From Peteryoungia wuzhouensis (GTDB lineage Bacteria; Pseudomonadota; Alphaproteobacteria; Rhizobiales; Rhizobiaceae): 64,000 nt of DNA. Each line of letters begins with the position of its first letter. Positions within the stretch are counted from its first letter, which is position 1. Positions 17,873 through 29,024 of the stretch are shown here, piece after piece. The position numbers were made by a program, and so were the translations under genes. The notes under the pieces are model-generated. The model saw nothing but the letters and a program-made list of their open reading frames with translations. It was not told the origin of the DNA and made no database searches. The stretch lies in NCBI RefSeq assembly GCF_003205195.1, contig NZ_QJRY01000010.1, positions 1 through 64,000 on the forward strand. Direction: 5' to 3'.

Positions 17873-19439
17873 GCACCTCATGGCCGTGGATGTTGGCACG
17901 GGCAGCGCGCGAGCCGGTGTCTTTGACCTCGCGGGCCGCCAGCTCGCCCGATGCGTGGTGCCGATTTCCATTTATCGACCACTGCACAACCACATGGAAC
18001 AGGACAGCGAAGAGATCTGGTCTGCCGTCTGTACGGCGTCCCGGGAAGCACTGTCTGCTGCGGGTATCGACAGTGCGACCGTCGGCGCCATCGGCTTCGA
18101 TGCCACGTGTTCGCTGGTCGTGCGCGACCGGGGCGGGGCGCCGCTCTCCGTCTCCACCACCGGCACATTGAAACAGGACACCATCTTATGGATGGACCAT
18201 CGTGCCATTGCCGAAACGGCTGAATGCAATGCCATCGACGATCCGTTACTTACGCGGTTCGGCGGACGGCTCTCGGTCGAAATGCAATTGCCAAAGCTCC
18301 TGTGGCTGAAGCGGCACATGCCTGAAACCTGGGAAAAGGCCGGTTTAATCTTCGACCTGAGCGACTTCCTGACGTGGCGAGCAACCGGCATGGACCTGCG
18401 AAGTCACTCGCCGCTGGCGTCGAAATGGGGGTACCTCCCACAGCCGCCCGGCGCGCGACCGGACGAATTCTATGCACGCATCGGACTGGCTGATCTCGCG
18501 GAAAAGGCCGGGCTTCCGGCGACCTCCCATCCTATCGGCCTGCCCGTCGGCTCCCTGTCGGAGGGAGCGGCAGCGGCGCTCGGCCTGACTGCGGGGTGTA
18601 TCGTTGCGCCGGGACTGGTCGATGCCTATGCCGGAGCCGTCGCCCTGTTCGGCACAAGCCGCTCTCCTGTGGGTGACCATGCAGCGCTGATCGCGGGCAC
18701 TTCGAGCTGCATCGTGATGTTGTCGGAGAAGCCGATCTCAGGGCCGGGTTGCTGGGGCGGATTCCGCGATGCGGCGCTGCCAGGGCTTTGGCTGACCGAG
18801 GCGGGACAATCGGCGTCCGGTGCCTTTCTCGACCACATCGTGAAAGACCATCCAGCAGGGGGCACGCCGACGAAGGATCGCCATCGCGTCCTGCTCGATC
18901 AGATTGCCGAGCGGCTGGCGGAAGAAGGACCGGATTTCGGTCTCCCCACCAGCGTATTGCCGGACTTTCACGGGACGCGGTCGCCCGTCTCCGACCCGCT
19001 TCTGACCGGCACCATTGCGGGGCTCGACCTCGACCGAAGCCTGGAGGGCCTGCTGCGTCTCTATTGGCGCAGTTGCGTGGCGCTGGCCTGCAGCATCCGC
19101 AACATCATCGATCATCTGCCTGAGCAGGCCGGGAACCCGCAGCATCTCTTCCTCGCCGGCGGCCTTGCCGACCATCCCCTGCTCTCGCAACTTTACGCCG
19201 ATGCGACCGGTTGCGTGATGCATGTTCCGGATGGTTGCGATGCCGTCCTGCTCGGTTCGGCTTTTCATGCGGCCGTGTGCGCCGGCATATTCGATGGCAC
19301 CGAGGTTGCCGGGGCTGCCATGCGTTTTCCGCTCAGGGCCGTGCATCCGGATCCGACACGGCAAAAGGCCTTGGCGCGGGATCATGCGTTGCTGCGCACC
19401 ATGATGCGCCATCGAAACGAGTTGGCGGTTCTGCGGTGA
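17865..19439 (+). CDS. FGGY-family carbohydrate (pentulose-type) kinase
   Basis: A 524-residue cytosolic sugar kinase. The N-terminal phosphate-1 motif is MAVDVGTGSARAGVFDLAG, IGFDATCSLVV follows, and the second domain shows GLVDAYAGAVALFG, AGTSSCIVMLS and the adenosine-site FLAGGLADHPLLSQLYADA. It resembles the ribulokinase-like branch (D-ribulose kinases) more than xylulokinase or glycerol kinase. ATG at 17865 overlaps the HAD gene; ATG 17880 is an alternative. It is the last gene of the smo operon. Fructose from SmoS/MtlK would normally need a fructokinase of another family, so the substrate here is unclear. Confidence 0.82.
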   Translation: MREHLMAVDVGTGSARAGVFDLAGRQLARCVVPISIYRPLHNHMEQDSEEIWSAVCTASREALSAAGIDSATVGAIGFDATCSLVVRDRGGAPLSVSTTGTLKQDTILWMDHRAIAETAECNAIDDPLLTRFGGRLSVEMQLPKLLWLKRHMPETWEKAGLIFDLSDFLTWRATGMDLRSHSPLASKWGYLPQPPGARPDEFYARIGLADLAEKAGLPATSHPIGLPVGSLSEGAAAALGLTAGCIVAPGLVDAYAGAVALFGTSRSPVGDHAALIAGTSSCIVMLSEKPISGPGCWGGFRDAALPGLWLTEAGQSASGAFLDHIVKDHPAGGTPTKDRHRVLLDQIAERLAEEGPDFGLPTSVLPDFHGTRSPVSDPLLTGTIAGLDLDRSLEGLLRLYWRSCVALACSIRNIIDHLPEQAGNPQHLFLAGGLADHPLLSQLYADATGCVMHVPDGCDAVLLGSAFHAAVCAGIFDGTEVAGAAMRFPLRAVHPDPTRQKALARDHALLRTMMRHRNELAVLR

Positions 19440-19553
19440 GTTGGATCCGCAAGTCTGGCGCGGATCGCGTGAAGTTCGACCATGGCATTTGGCACCGTGG
19501 CGTTGGCATAGGCCACGGGTAAAGCACGCGGTGTGTCGCGTTCATCCATAGCG

Positions 19554-19585
19554 AAAAGGGGCCAGCCTCGCGGCCAGCCCCTTTT
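19554..19585 (-). terminator. Bidirectional Rho-independent terminator between the kinase gene and dnaJ
   Basis: AAAAGGGGC (19554-19562) pairs with GCCCCTTTT (19577-19585), with A/T tracts on both sides. It lies 25 bp beyond the dnaJ stop and about 115 bp beyond the kinase stop. It can therefore end both converging transcripts. Confidence 0.8.
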
Positions 19586-19609
19586 CCACATCCGACAGAT
19601 CGTTGTCGA

Positions 19610-20758
19610 TCAGTCGCTCAACGTGTCGAAGAAATCCTTCATGCGAGCGAAGAAGCCTGTCGATTCCGGATTGTTTTCCTTCGACGACAGCTGCTCGAAT
19701 TCCTGGAGCAGTTCCCGCTGGCGCTTGGTGAGCTTCTGCGGTGTCTCGATCTGGATCTGAATGTACAGATCCCCCGTCTGTGCCGACCGTAGAACCGGCA
19801 TGCCCTTGGCTTTCAAGCGGAACTGCTTGCCGGCCTGGGTGCCTTCCGGAACGGTCACGCGCGACTTCGTGCCATCGAGCGTCACCACATCGAAGGTGCC
19901 GCCGAGAGCGGCCGTCGTCATCGAGATCGGCACGGAGCAATAAAGGTCTGCCCCGTCGCGCTGGAAGAATTCGTGCGGCTTGACCGACAGGAAGATGTAG
20001 AGATCGCCGGAGGGGCCGCCGCGCAGACCCGCCTCGCCCTCGCCCTGCAGGCGGATACGCGTGCCATCCTCGATGCCCGCCGGTATATTGACGGAGAGCG
20101 AGCGCTCCTCGGTCACGCGGCCGTGGCCGTGGCACTTGGTGCAGGGATCGGAGATAGTCTGGCCGCGACCGTGACAGGTTGGGCAGGTCCGTTCGATCGA
20201 AAAGAAGCCCTGGGCTGCCCGCACACGCCCGGAACCCTGACAGGTTGAGCAGGTCGTCGGCTTGGTGCCGGGCTTAGCACCGGTGCCGGTGCAAAGATCG
20301 CAGGTGATCGAGGTCGGAACCCGGATCTGTGCCGTCTTGCCCGTAAAGGCCTCTTCGAGGCTGATTTCCATGTTGTAGCGCAGGTCGGCCCCGCGTTCGC
20401 GGCCGCCCGTAGAGCGAGCACGACCACCGCGACCACCACCCATCATCTCGCCGAAGATGTCTTCGAAGATGTCGGAGAAGCCACCGCCGCCGGCAAAACC
20501 GCCGCCACCACCGCCGAAGCCGCCACCACCCTGTTCAAAGGCAGCGTGGCCGAAACGATCATAAGCCGCGCGCTTCTGCGGATCCTTCAAGGTCTCGTAA
20601 GCCTCGTTGAGTTCCTTGAACTTCTTTTCCGCTTCATCGTCGCCCGGATTCTTGTCCGGATGGTATTTCATCGCAAGCTTGCGGAAGGCGCTCTTCAGCT
20701 CCTTTTCATCCGCCGTGCGGCCGACCCCGAGGGTCTCGTAGAAATCTGCCTTTGCCAT
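19610..20758 (-). CDS. dnaJ: Chaperone DnaJ (Hsp40)
   Basis: A 382-residue cytosolic co-chaperone that stimulates DnaK ATPase activity. The J domain spans residues 1-70 with the HPD motif in [12 protein letters not shown] Gly/Phe-rich linker follows (residues about 75-100). Four CxxCxGxG-type zinc repeats run from CDLCTGTG to CTKCHGHG (about residues 150-210). The C-terminal substrate-binding domain ends the protein. The gene lies downstream of dnaK and a small exported-protein gene on the same strand. Length is standard. Confidence 0.97.
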   Translation of the reverse strand: MAKADFYETLGVGRTADEKELKSAFRKLAMKYHPDKNPGDDEAEKKFKELNEAYETLKDPQKRAAYDRFGHAAFEQGGGGFGGGGGGFAGGGGFSDIFEDIFGEMMGGGRGGRARSTGGRERGADLRYNMEISLEEAFTGKTAQIRVPTSITCDLCTGTGAKPGTKPTTCSTCQGSGRVRAAQGFFSIERTCPTCHGRGQTISDPCTKCHGHGRVTEERSLSVNIPAGIEDGTRIRLQGEGEAGLRGGPSGDLYIFLSVKPHEFFQRDGADLYCSVPISMTTAALGGTFDVVTLDGTKSRVTVPEGTQAGKQFRLKAKGMPVLRSAQTGDLYIQIQIETPQKLTKRQRELLQEFEQLSSKENNPESTGFFARMKDFFDTLSD

Positions 20759-20762
20759 CGTC

Positions 20763-21229
20763 TTACAAAGCCCTCAAAGCTTTCCCAACGCTCGTGTGAC
20801 CGGACGCCGGCTTGCCGGCGAGCTTGTCACAGGCCTGCATGTCTTTTTGAAAGTCGGAAGCCGCTGCCATCGCATCGTCCATCAGGAGCTTGCGCGCATC
20901 GCCCTTGCTGATCACGCCATCGGCTGCTGATACGGCAACGAAAGCCAGCGAATGGGCGGCCATATCGCAAGCCGATACCGAACCGCCATTCTCGCGCCGC
21001 TGCAGGGCCGCCTCGATGATCTTCCCGAGTTCGCTGCCGATCCGGGAAAGAGAACGCGAGTCCTTCGCAGACAGGGCCTTGGCAACCTTGGCCTCGGCAC
21101 TGCTCACCTGCCGATAGACGGCGCCAATCTGCGCATCCTGCGCAACAGCTGTCGTTGCCATCATCAATGCGATACAGGCTGGCCCGAAGGCCAGCCCGCT
21201 CGATACGATGCGCGTGAAGCGAGCCAGCA

Positions 21230-21230
<1 letters not shown>
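20763..21230 (-). CDS. Small exported protein encoded between dnaK and dnaJ
   Basis: A 155-residue protein with no domain I recognise. The N-terminus is a signal peptide ([20 protein letters not shown] then MMATTAVAQ, cleavage near AVA-QD). The mature part is helical and low in aromatics, with two Cys residues (SACDMA and QACDKL) that could pair. ATG at 21230 shares its A with the dnaK stop (TGATG), so translation is probably coupled to dnaK. It ends 4 bp before the dnaJ start. Its position in the heat-shock operon suggests a periplasmic stress role, but that is inference. Confidence 0.8.
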
Positions 21231-23134
<1,904 letters not shown>

Positions 23135-23244
23135 GTCATTCTCTCCTTGAAGCAGGCCGTCGGAACCCCAATCAGGCATTCCTGACAGCCCCTCGACGTG
23201 GATGGTCTGGGATTTGCTACAGCGGTGCTGTGGCTATGTCGCGT

Positions 23245-23273
23245 ATATAAGAAGCGGTTTTTCCGACTGCAAG
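23245..23273 (-). promoter_or_regulatory. RpoH (sigma-32)-type promoter of dnaK
   Basis: On the minus strand CTTGCA (23273-23268) and CTTATAT (23251-23245) are spaced 16 bp. This matches the alphaproteobacterial heat-shock consensus CTTG-N16-C[CT][TA]AT. It lies about 110 bp before the dnaK start. No CIRCE element is visible in the leader. Confidence 0.7.
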
Positions 23274-23389
23274 GCTGGAATTCCGCTGAAAATCAGTAAA
23301 AAGAAGAGATTGGGCGGCAATCTTCAGGCCGATTTCCACACCACCTCAACCCGTGTTCGGCATGCCCCATACCATGTCGGGCTTGCCTC

Positions 23390-23410
23390 TGGCAGGCGCA
23401 ATGCCTGCCA
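23390..23410 (-). terminator. Stem-loop after the penicillin-binding protein gene
   Basis: TGGCAGGC and GCCTGCCA form a perfect 8-bp stem with a GCAAT loop, 13 bp after the stop codon. There is no T run, so it may be a weak terminator or 3' stabiliser before the dnaK promoter. Confidence 0.5.
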
Positions 23411-23422
23411 ACGTCAAAATCC

Positions 23423-25654
23423 TTATTGCCCGAGGATAAGATCGAGCAGCGTGGTGCGCCTGCGGGCACCTTCCTGCGGCGCCTGGCCCACATCGCCCGG
23501 CGGCACAGGGCCTTCCAGTACAGGCCAGTTGCCCTGCTGATCCTGCTCGGCAGGCGGCTCGCCATTGGCCTGCGGCTGGGCCGGGTAACGCTCTTCGCCT
23601 CCACCGTTCAAAACGTCCGAAATGATCGCGCCGATGGTCGGATCCTGATCGACAGGTGCAGGTTCCTGATAATCACCGCCCGGCAGGGGTGCCGGCGCCA
23701 GTCCCTGATGGGCTGCCGCCATGAAGTCGTGCCAGGCGCGCGCGGGCAGGCCACCGCCGGTGACCTTCTTCATCGAATCACCATTGTCATTGCCGAACCA
23801 GACACCGGTGGTGAGATTGCTGGTGTAGCCGACGAAGAGCGCATCGCGGAAAGACTGGGTGGTGCCGGTCTTGCCGGCGGCTTCCCAGCCCTTCAGCTGC
23901 GCCTTCTTGCCGGTGCCCTGATTGATCACGCCCATCATCATCTGGTTCATCTCGGCAACGACCTGGTCACTGATGACACGGGGCGGCTCGAGATAGTTGT
24001 TCTCGTAGAGCACCGTGCCGTCCGCCTTGAGGATACGCTGGACGATATGCGGGGTCGCCTTGTAGCCGCCGTTCATGAAGGGGGCATAGGCAGCGGTCAG
24101 TTCCAGCAGCGAGACTTCGGATGTGCCGAGCGCAATCGAGGCATTGTTCTGCAGGTCCGAATCAATGCCCATGCGATGCGCGAGCTTGATCACCTGATCG
24201 GGACCGACTTCCATCACCAGTTGGGCCGCGACCGTGTTGAGCGATTCGGCGAGCGCATGGGCAAGGGTCACCGGACCGCGATACTTTTCATCATAGTTCT
24301 GCGGCGTCCACGATCCGATGCGGATCGGCGCATCGTTGCGGGTGGAGCCGGGACGCAGACCGATTTCCATGGCGGCCGCGTAGACGAAGGGCTTGAACGC
24401 TGAGCCCGGCTGGCGCTTGGCCTTGACCGCGCGGTTGAACTGGCTTTCCGCATAGTCGCGCCCGCCGACCAGAGCCCGGATGGCGCCGGTGCCGTCGATC
24501 GAGACGAGCGCTGCCTGGGACGCATTCACCTTGGCGCCTTCGGCGGCCAGTGATTCGGTCAGTGCCGCTTCAGCCTTCTTTTCGAGCGTCATGTCGATCG
24601 TGGTTTCGACGACGATGTCTTCAGTGACCTTGCCGATCAGTGCGGTCACATCATCGCGCACCATGTCGGCGACATACTGGCCGGCCCCGCTCCAATAGCG
24701 TTTTGCCTTGGTGGGCGATTGCGACATCGCCGTCTTGATCTCGTCGTCGGTGATGTAGCCCTCTTCCAGCATGGCCTGGAGCACGACCTGGGCGCGGGCT
24801 TCCGCCGCCTCCGGGTCACGGGCGGGGGACAACCTGGAGGGGGCCTTCAGAAGACCTGCCAGCAGGGCAGCCTCGCCGAGGTTCACGTCGCGGGCGGACT
24901 TGTTGAAATAACGCCGGGCGGCGGCTTCCACGCCATAGGCATTAGACCCGAAATAGACGCGGTTCAGATACATCGCTAGGATCTGGTCCTTGGTGTATTT
25001 CTGCTCCAGCCAGAAGGCGAGCAGGACTTCCTGAACCTTGCGCTCGACCGTGCGTTCCGGCGAGAGGAAGAGGTTCTTGGCCAGCTGCTGCGTCAGCGTC
25101 GATCCGCCCTGCACGGCGCGGCCACTCACCACATTGGTGACGATGGCACGGGCGAGACCCAAGGGATCGATGCCGAAATGCGAATAGAAGCGTCGGTCTT
25201 CGATCGCCATCACCGCCTGGGGAATGAAAGGCGACATTTCTTCCAAAGGAAGCGCCTCGCCGCCGGTCGCGCCGCGATTGGCAATCACCGTGCCCTCGAC
25301 AGAAACGATCTTCATGTTCGGCGGGCGCTCGGGGATGGACCAGCTGCTGGCGCTCGGCATCTGTGAGCCGTAATAGGCGATGAGAGCTCCGAGACCGATG
25401 GCGCCCCAGATCGACAGGACAAAACACCAGTAGATCAGGCGTCCAAGACCGAAGCCACCCGAGGTTTCTCGCTTGCGGGGCTGCGATTTCTTACCCTTGT
25501 TGGATCGAGCCGCAGGGGCCGAACGCTTGCCTGAAGAGCGCGTCTTTCGGCCTCCCGCAATGCGATCGTCTGCATCCAGCCGCAGATCCTCGTCCTCGCT
25601 CTCCTCGTCGAAGCTCGGCTCAATACGGTCGCGGGACTTGCCTCGGCTCACCAT
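23423..25654 (-). CDS. Class A penicillin-binding protein (PBP1a-type, GT51 plus transpeptidase)
   Basis: A 743-residue bifunctional peptidoglycan synthase anchored in the inner membrane. A charged cytoplasmic tail (1-68) precedes one membrane segment (about 73-95). The glycosyltransferase domain has AVMAIEDRRFYSHFGIDP (catalytic Glu), GGSTLTQQLAKN and KVQEVLLAFWLEQKYTKDQI. The transpeptidase has PGSAFKP (active-site Ser, S-x-x-K, near 418), a SLN motif in AESLNTVAAQ and KTGTTQ near 595. The C-terminus is proline-rich and disordered. Family COG0744-like; which numbered rhizobial PBP it is cannot be settled here. Confidence 0.93.
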   Translation of the reverse strand: MVSRGKSRDRIEPSFDEESEDEDLRLDADDRIAGGRKTRSSGKRSAPAARSNKGKKSQPRKRETSGGFGLGRLIYWCFVLSIWGAIGLGALIAYYGSQMPSASSWSIPERPPNMKIVSVEGTVIANRGATGGEALPLEEMSPFIPQAVMAIEDRRFYSHFGIDPLGLARAIVTNVVSGRAVQGGSTLTQQLAKNLFLSPERTVERKVQEVLLAFWLEQKYTKDQILAMYLNRVYFGSNAYGVEAAARRYFNKSARDVNLGEAALLAGLLKAPSRLSPARDPEAAEARAQVVLQAMLEEGYITDDEIKTAMSQSPTKAKRYWSGAGQYVADMVRDDVTALIGKVTEDIVVETTIDMTLEKKAEAALTESLAAEGAKVNASQAALVSIDGTGAIRALVGGRDYAESQFNRAVKAKRQPGSAFKPFVYAAAMEIGLRPGSTRNDAPIRIGSWTPQNYDEKYRGPVTLAHALAESLNTVAAQLVMEVGPDQVIKLAHRMGIDSDLQNNASIALGTSEVSLLELTAAYAPFMNGGYKATPHIVQRILKADGTVLYENNYLEPPRVISDQVVAEMNQMMMGVINQGTGKKAQLKGWEAAGKTGTTQSFRDALFVGYTSNLTTGVWFGNDNGDSMKKVTGGGLPARAWHDFMAAAHQGLAPAPLPGGDYQEPAPVDQDPTIGAIISDVLNGGGEERYPAQPQANGEPPAEQDQQGNWPVLEGPVPPGDVGQAPQEGARRRTTLLDLILGQ

Positions 25655-25842
25655 TGCGGTGGTCTTGCTCCAGATGCTCGTGTGGCCGGCCGGGCGTCGA
25701 GGTCTGACGCTCGCCTAATGCCGGGTGAATTGGTGTTGAAAACCGCCCTTTGAGCCGGTGCGGACATTCATCCGATTGCACAGTAATTGCGGCGATTTAA
25801 GGGGTGGTTAAGACGCGGTAAACAGCCGAAATCAAACCCGCT

Positions 25843-26301
25843 TCACTGGCAGAGATCGGCCCATTCCGCGTCGATCAGGGACGCCAGACGGTCAGGCGCG
25901 ATCCGCACCGCAGCATTGGTCGCACCAGCAGCGGGGACAACTTCGGGCCAAGTTTTCAGCGAGATGTCGCAATAGATCTTGAGCGGCGCTGGAAGGCCGA
26001 AAGGACAGACGCCGCCGACCGGATGGCTCGTCGCTTCGACCACAGCCTCTGCATCCAGCATGCGCGGCTTGACCCCGAACCGATCTTTGAACTTTCTGTT
26101 ATCGAGGCGCTTCGTGCCGGCGGCAACGACGAGTACCACGTCCTCGCCGATCCTGAGGCAGATCGTCTTGGCGATCTGGTCCGGCTCGACGCCATGGGCT
26201 TCGGCGGCGAGCGCCACCGTGGCGGAGCTCGCCTCAGTGACGATCACGGAGAGATCAGGGGCGTGGTCGCGGAAAAATTGTCGGACGGATTCAAGGCTCA
26301 T
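25843..26301 (-). CDS. YbaK/ProX-type aminoacyl-tRNA deacylase
   Basis: A 152-residue single-domain protein of the YbaK/EbsC family, which hydrolyses mischarged tRNAs such as Cys- or Ala-tRNA(Pro). Family features are QIAKTICLRIGEDVVLVVAAGTKRLDNRKFK (with the conserved Lys of IAKT) and the GGVCPFGLP loop that shapes the active site. It stands alone on the minus strand, 188 bp from the penicillin-binding protein gene. The exact amino-acid specificity is not evident. Confidence 0.85.
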   Translation of the reverse strand: MSLESVRQFFRDHAPDLSVIVTEASSATVALAAEAHGVEPDQIAKTICLRIGEDVVLVVAAGTKRLDNRKFKDRFGVKPRMLDAEAVVEATSHPVGGVCPFGLPAPLKIYCDISLKTWPEVVPAAGATNAAVRIAPDRLASLIDAEWADLCQ

Positions 26302-26587
26302 GTCAGCATCTTAGTCAGGATCGGCTCGGTTCTTCAACTGCGCATGCTTGCGGGTCTTGAAACGGGCGGCCGCCTCCACCATCTAAAGGTTACCAAGCGA
26401 TGGACGCGCCGGTTTAGTGCCAGGACGGCATGAAATACGAGGCGCATTAAGGAATTGTTCATCATCCCGCGCGATCCTGTGGATCTGGGATGAGTTCGCC
26501 ACGGCGAACAGACATCCGAAGCATCGCATGGCACGTTTCCACCCCTGACCACGGATGTACTGGCAGGACAGTGTTGAAACGTAAAGG
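26302..26587. other. Intergenic stretch before the YbaK gene; structured, no gene seen
   Basis: No convincing reading frame occurs here. It must hold the YbaK promoter (minus). Near 26484-26515 the plus strand can fold as GGATG..TTCGCC-AC-GGCGAA..CATCC, a two-part hairpin. Together with the plus-oriented terminator at 26588 this leaves room for an unannotated short plus-strand RNA. Confidence 0.4.
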
Positions 26588-26615
26588 AAAGGCCGGTTTT
26601 CACCGGCCTTTTTGC
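26588..26615. terminator. Rho-independent terminator next to the dipeptidase gene
   Basis: AAAGGCCGGT-TTTC-ACCGGCCTTT has 10-bp arms. The plus strand ends in TTTTTGCTTTT and the minus strand in TTTCCTTT. It lies 18 bp after the dipeptidase stop on the minus strand, but the better T-tail is on the plus strand. Confidence 0.75.
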
Positions 26616-26632
26616 TTTTCTGGCTCAGGTTT

Positions 26633-28021
26633 TCACTTGCTGGCGAGTGCGTCGAGGATACGAATCCACGAGCGGATGCCCTTGTGGAACGAGTTGAGAT
26701 CATATTTTTCATTGGGAGAATGGATGCGGTCGTCGGTCAAACCGAAACCGACCAGAAGCGAATCCATGCCGAGCATCTTCTGGAAATCGCCGACGATCGG
26801 GATAGAGCCACCCATGCCGATGATGACGGCCGGCTTCGGCCACTCATCAGACAGCGCGTTCTTCGCCTTGGTGAGTTCCGGCGAATCATAGGACAGCTGA
26901 ATTGCTGGCGAACCGCCATGTTCGTGGAAATCAACCGAGCAATCAGCCGGGATGCGAGCCTGAACAAAGGCGCGGAAGCGTTCGCGGATCTTGGCAGGAT
27001 CCTGGGTGCCGACGAGGCGGAAGGAGATCTTGGCGGAAGCCTTGGCGGCGATCACCGTCTTGAAACCCTCGCCAGTGTAACCACCGATGACGCCGTTCAC
27101 TTCGGCGGTCGGGCGGGCCCAGGTCAGTTCCAGAACCGAGCGGCCCTTTTCGCCTGATGGGATCGACAGACCGACTTCGCCGAGGAAGCTTTCGGCGGTG
27201 CGGCCGAGGCTGTCCCAGGATGCCTTGATGTTGGAAGGCGTTTCCTCAACGCCATCGTAGAAGCCTGGCAGGGTAACCTTGCCGGTTTCGTCATGCAGGT
27301 CGGCGAGGATTTTCGTCAGGATATGCACGGGATTGGCGGCAGCACCGCCAAAGAGGCCGGAATGCAGATCGCGGTCGGCGGCTGTTATCGTCACCTCTTC
27401 GCCAACCAGGCCACGAAGCGCTGCGGCGATTGCCGGCGTCTCGCGATCCCACATGCTGGTGTCGCAGACCAGGGCAAAATCGGCCTTCAGCTCTGCGGCA
27501 TTGGCTTCGAGGAAGGGCTTCAGCGACGGCGAACCGGATTCTTCTTCGCCCTCGAAGAGAATGGTGATGCGTACCGGCAAAGAGCCCTTGACCGCCTTGT
27601 AGGCGCGGCAGGCTTCAACGAAGGTCAGCAACTGGCCCTTGTCGTCCGAGGTGCCACGGCCGGTGATGATCTTGCGGCCATCCTTCTCCTTGATCGCAGG
27701 GGCAAAGGGATCGTCTTCCCAGAGGTCCAGGGGATCGACCGGCTGAACATCGTAGTGACCGTAGAAGAGGACATGAGGGGCTTCCGCGCGATCCGCGGCG
27801 TGATGGGCGACGACCATCGGATGGCCGGGCGTGTCGCGCAACGAGGTGTCGAAGCCGAGCTCGGTCAGTTCCTTCACCAGCCATTCGCCGGCCTTGCGGC
27901 ATTCGGCCTTGTAGGCGGGATCCGTCGAGATGGAGGGGATCCGGACGAGATCAAAAAGCCGATCGAGGCTCTTGGGGAGGGTTTCATCCGCCTTGGCAAG
28001 AATGGGAGAGAGATCGGTCAT
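26633..28021 (-). CDS. M20-family metallo-dipeptidase
   Basis: A 462-residue cytosolic di-zinc peptidase of the M20 (carnosinase/Dug1-like) family. Metal-site motifs are LFYGHYDVQP (His and Asp), GRGTSDDKGQL (bridging Asp), FEGEEESGS (catalytic Glu) and VCDTSMWD. The lid domain follows, and GMGGSIPIVGDF with a late His (IHSPNEKY) closes the active site. ATG at 28021 begins MTDLSPILAKADE; the open frame extends 23 codons further without a ribosome site. Substrate range is unknown; small peptides are likely. Confidence 0.9.
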   Translation of the reverse strand: MTDLSPILAKADETLPKSLDRLFDLVRIPSISTDPAYKAECRKAGEWLVKELTELGFDTSLRDTPGHPMVVAHHAADRAEAPHVLFYGHYDVQPVDPLDLWEDDPFAPAIKEKDGRKIITGRGTSDDKGQLLTFVEACRAYKAVKGSLPVRITILFEGEEESGSPSLKPFLEANAAELKADFALVCDTSMWDRETPAIAAALRGLVGEEVTITAADRDLHSGLFGGAAANPVHILTKILADLHDETGKVTLPGFYDGVEETPSNIKASWDSLGRTAESFLGEVGLSIPSGEKGRSVLELTWARPTAEVNGVIGGYTGEGFKTVIAAKASAKISFRLVGTQDPAKIRERFRAFVQARIPADCSVDFHEHGGSPAIQLSYDSPELTKAKNALSDEWPKPAVIIGMGGSIPIVGDFQKMLGMDSLLVGFGLTDDRIHSPNEKYDLNSFHKGIRSWIRILDALASK

Positions 28022-28142
28022 GGGGAATGTCCTGCAGAATTGAAATCGCGGCGGACCATAGAGCAAAGGACTTGATGTTTCGAGGCACAACCTGTGCGAA
28101 AATAGGGGTGCGGCAATTTACAGGTCACCAAGAGTCGGCTGC

Positions 28143-28574
28143 TCAGAGCTTTCGTGCATTGGCGATCGCCCAGCGGATATACTCCTTCAGCAATTCCTTT
28201 TCGAAACGCCGGAAGCCGGAAAAGACCGCATCTTCGGCCTCGCACGCCAGTGCAAGCGCCTCTTCGCGCATGGCGCGGGCCTTCTCGGTCAGGAAGATCT
28301 GCTGGGCGCGTTTGTCGCGGGGATGGACCCGCCGCTCGATCAAACCGTCGCGTTCCATGCGGGCCAGCGTGTTGGCAATCGTCGCCTGCTCCACCTCGAC
28401 CCGATCGAGCAATTGGCGCTGGGTCAAGCCCTCCTCCTCCCAAAGCTCCAGAAGAACGGGGAATTGGCCCGGAGAGAAACCGAGGCGTACGGCCCGGCTC
28501 TGCAGAGCGCGGGTCACACTGCGGGCGAACTGCATCGCCAGTTGCGTGGCAGATTCCGGGCGGTCATTGGCCAT
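28143..28574 (-). CDS. MarR-family transcriptional regulator
   Basis: A 143-residue winged-helix protein that would bind DNA as a dimer. The DNA-binding region reads LTQRQLLDRVEVEQATIANTLARMERDGLIERRVHPRDKRAQQIFLT (wing with conserved DxR), and dimer helices flank it. I prefer ATG 28574 over a TTG six codons upstream; neither has a strong ribosome site. It is divergent from polA across about 450 bp. Target genes and ligand are unknown. Confidence 0.85.
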   Translation of the reverse strand: MANDRPESATQLAMQFARSVTRALQSRAVRLGFSPGQFPVLLELWEEEGLTQRQLLDRVEVEQATIANTLARMERDGLIERRVHPRDKRAQQIFLTEKARAMREEALALACEAEDAVFSGFRRFEKELLKEYIRWAIANARKL

Positions 28575-28592
28575 GGCTCGACAATGTCGCAA

Positions 28593-29024
28593 GAGAGAGA
28601 TTCGGAATATGTGTCGGTGACTGTAGCGCGGAAAAACATCGCAGGCGATGCATTCCTATGGCTTACCATTCAGCAGATGCGTGAGGGATTTCGGAGGCCG
28701 CCGTGGCTTTGGGCGGGGGGACTGCCACGACGGCTCCGGAATATGGGGACAAAGGCCCGGAGAGGGGGATAAGGCCTTTGCCCGAGTCTGACGCGGCGGG
28801 GGACGAGCCTCATTCAGACTACGGCGTGATCAGACGCCGATGACTGGGATTTGTGGTTCCAAATGTGGTTTTTCAAGGGAAACGGGCATTACAAATCGGT
28901 AAGCTTTTTGTGAGCAGCGCAATTTGCGGGAGAGAGGTTAAAGCGCCCGGTGCGTCCGGGTTTTTCCGCTGCCGGAGCCAAACCGTCATGGACGTTTCGC
29001 CTGCCCCGCGCTATCCATGCCGAC
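28593..29024. other. Intergenic region between the MarR gene and polA
   Basis: About 430 bp without a supportable gene. It must hold the divergent promoters. One inverted repeat, CAAAGGCC/GGCCTTTG (28750-28780, 15-base loop), is visible but has no T-tail. I see no riboswitch or tRNA. Confidence 0.5.

Noticed and set aside
23426..24403. A 325-codon plus-strand frame opposite the penicillin-binding protein gene
   Set aside because: Antisense shadow; composition is unlike a protein and the opposite strand has all catalytic motifs of a class A PBP.
28750..28780. CAAAGGCC/GGCCTTTG hairpin as a terminator
   Set aside because: No gene ends nearby on either strand, the loop is 15 bases and there is no T-tract.
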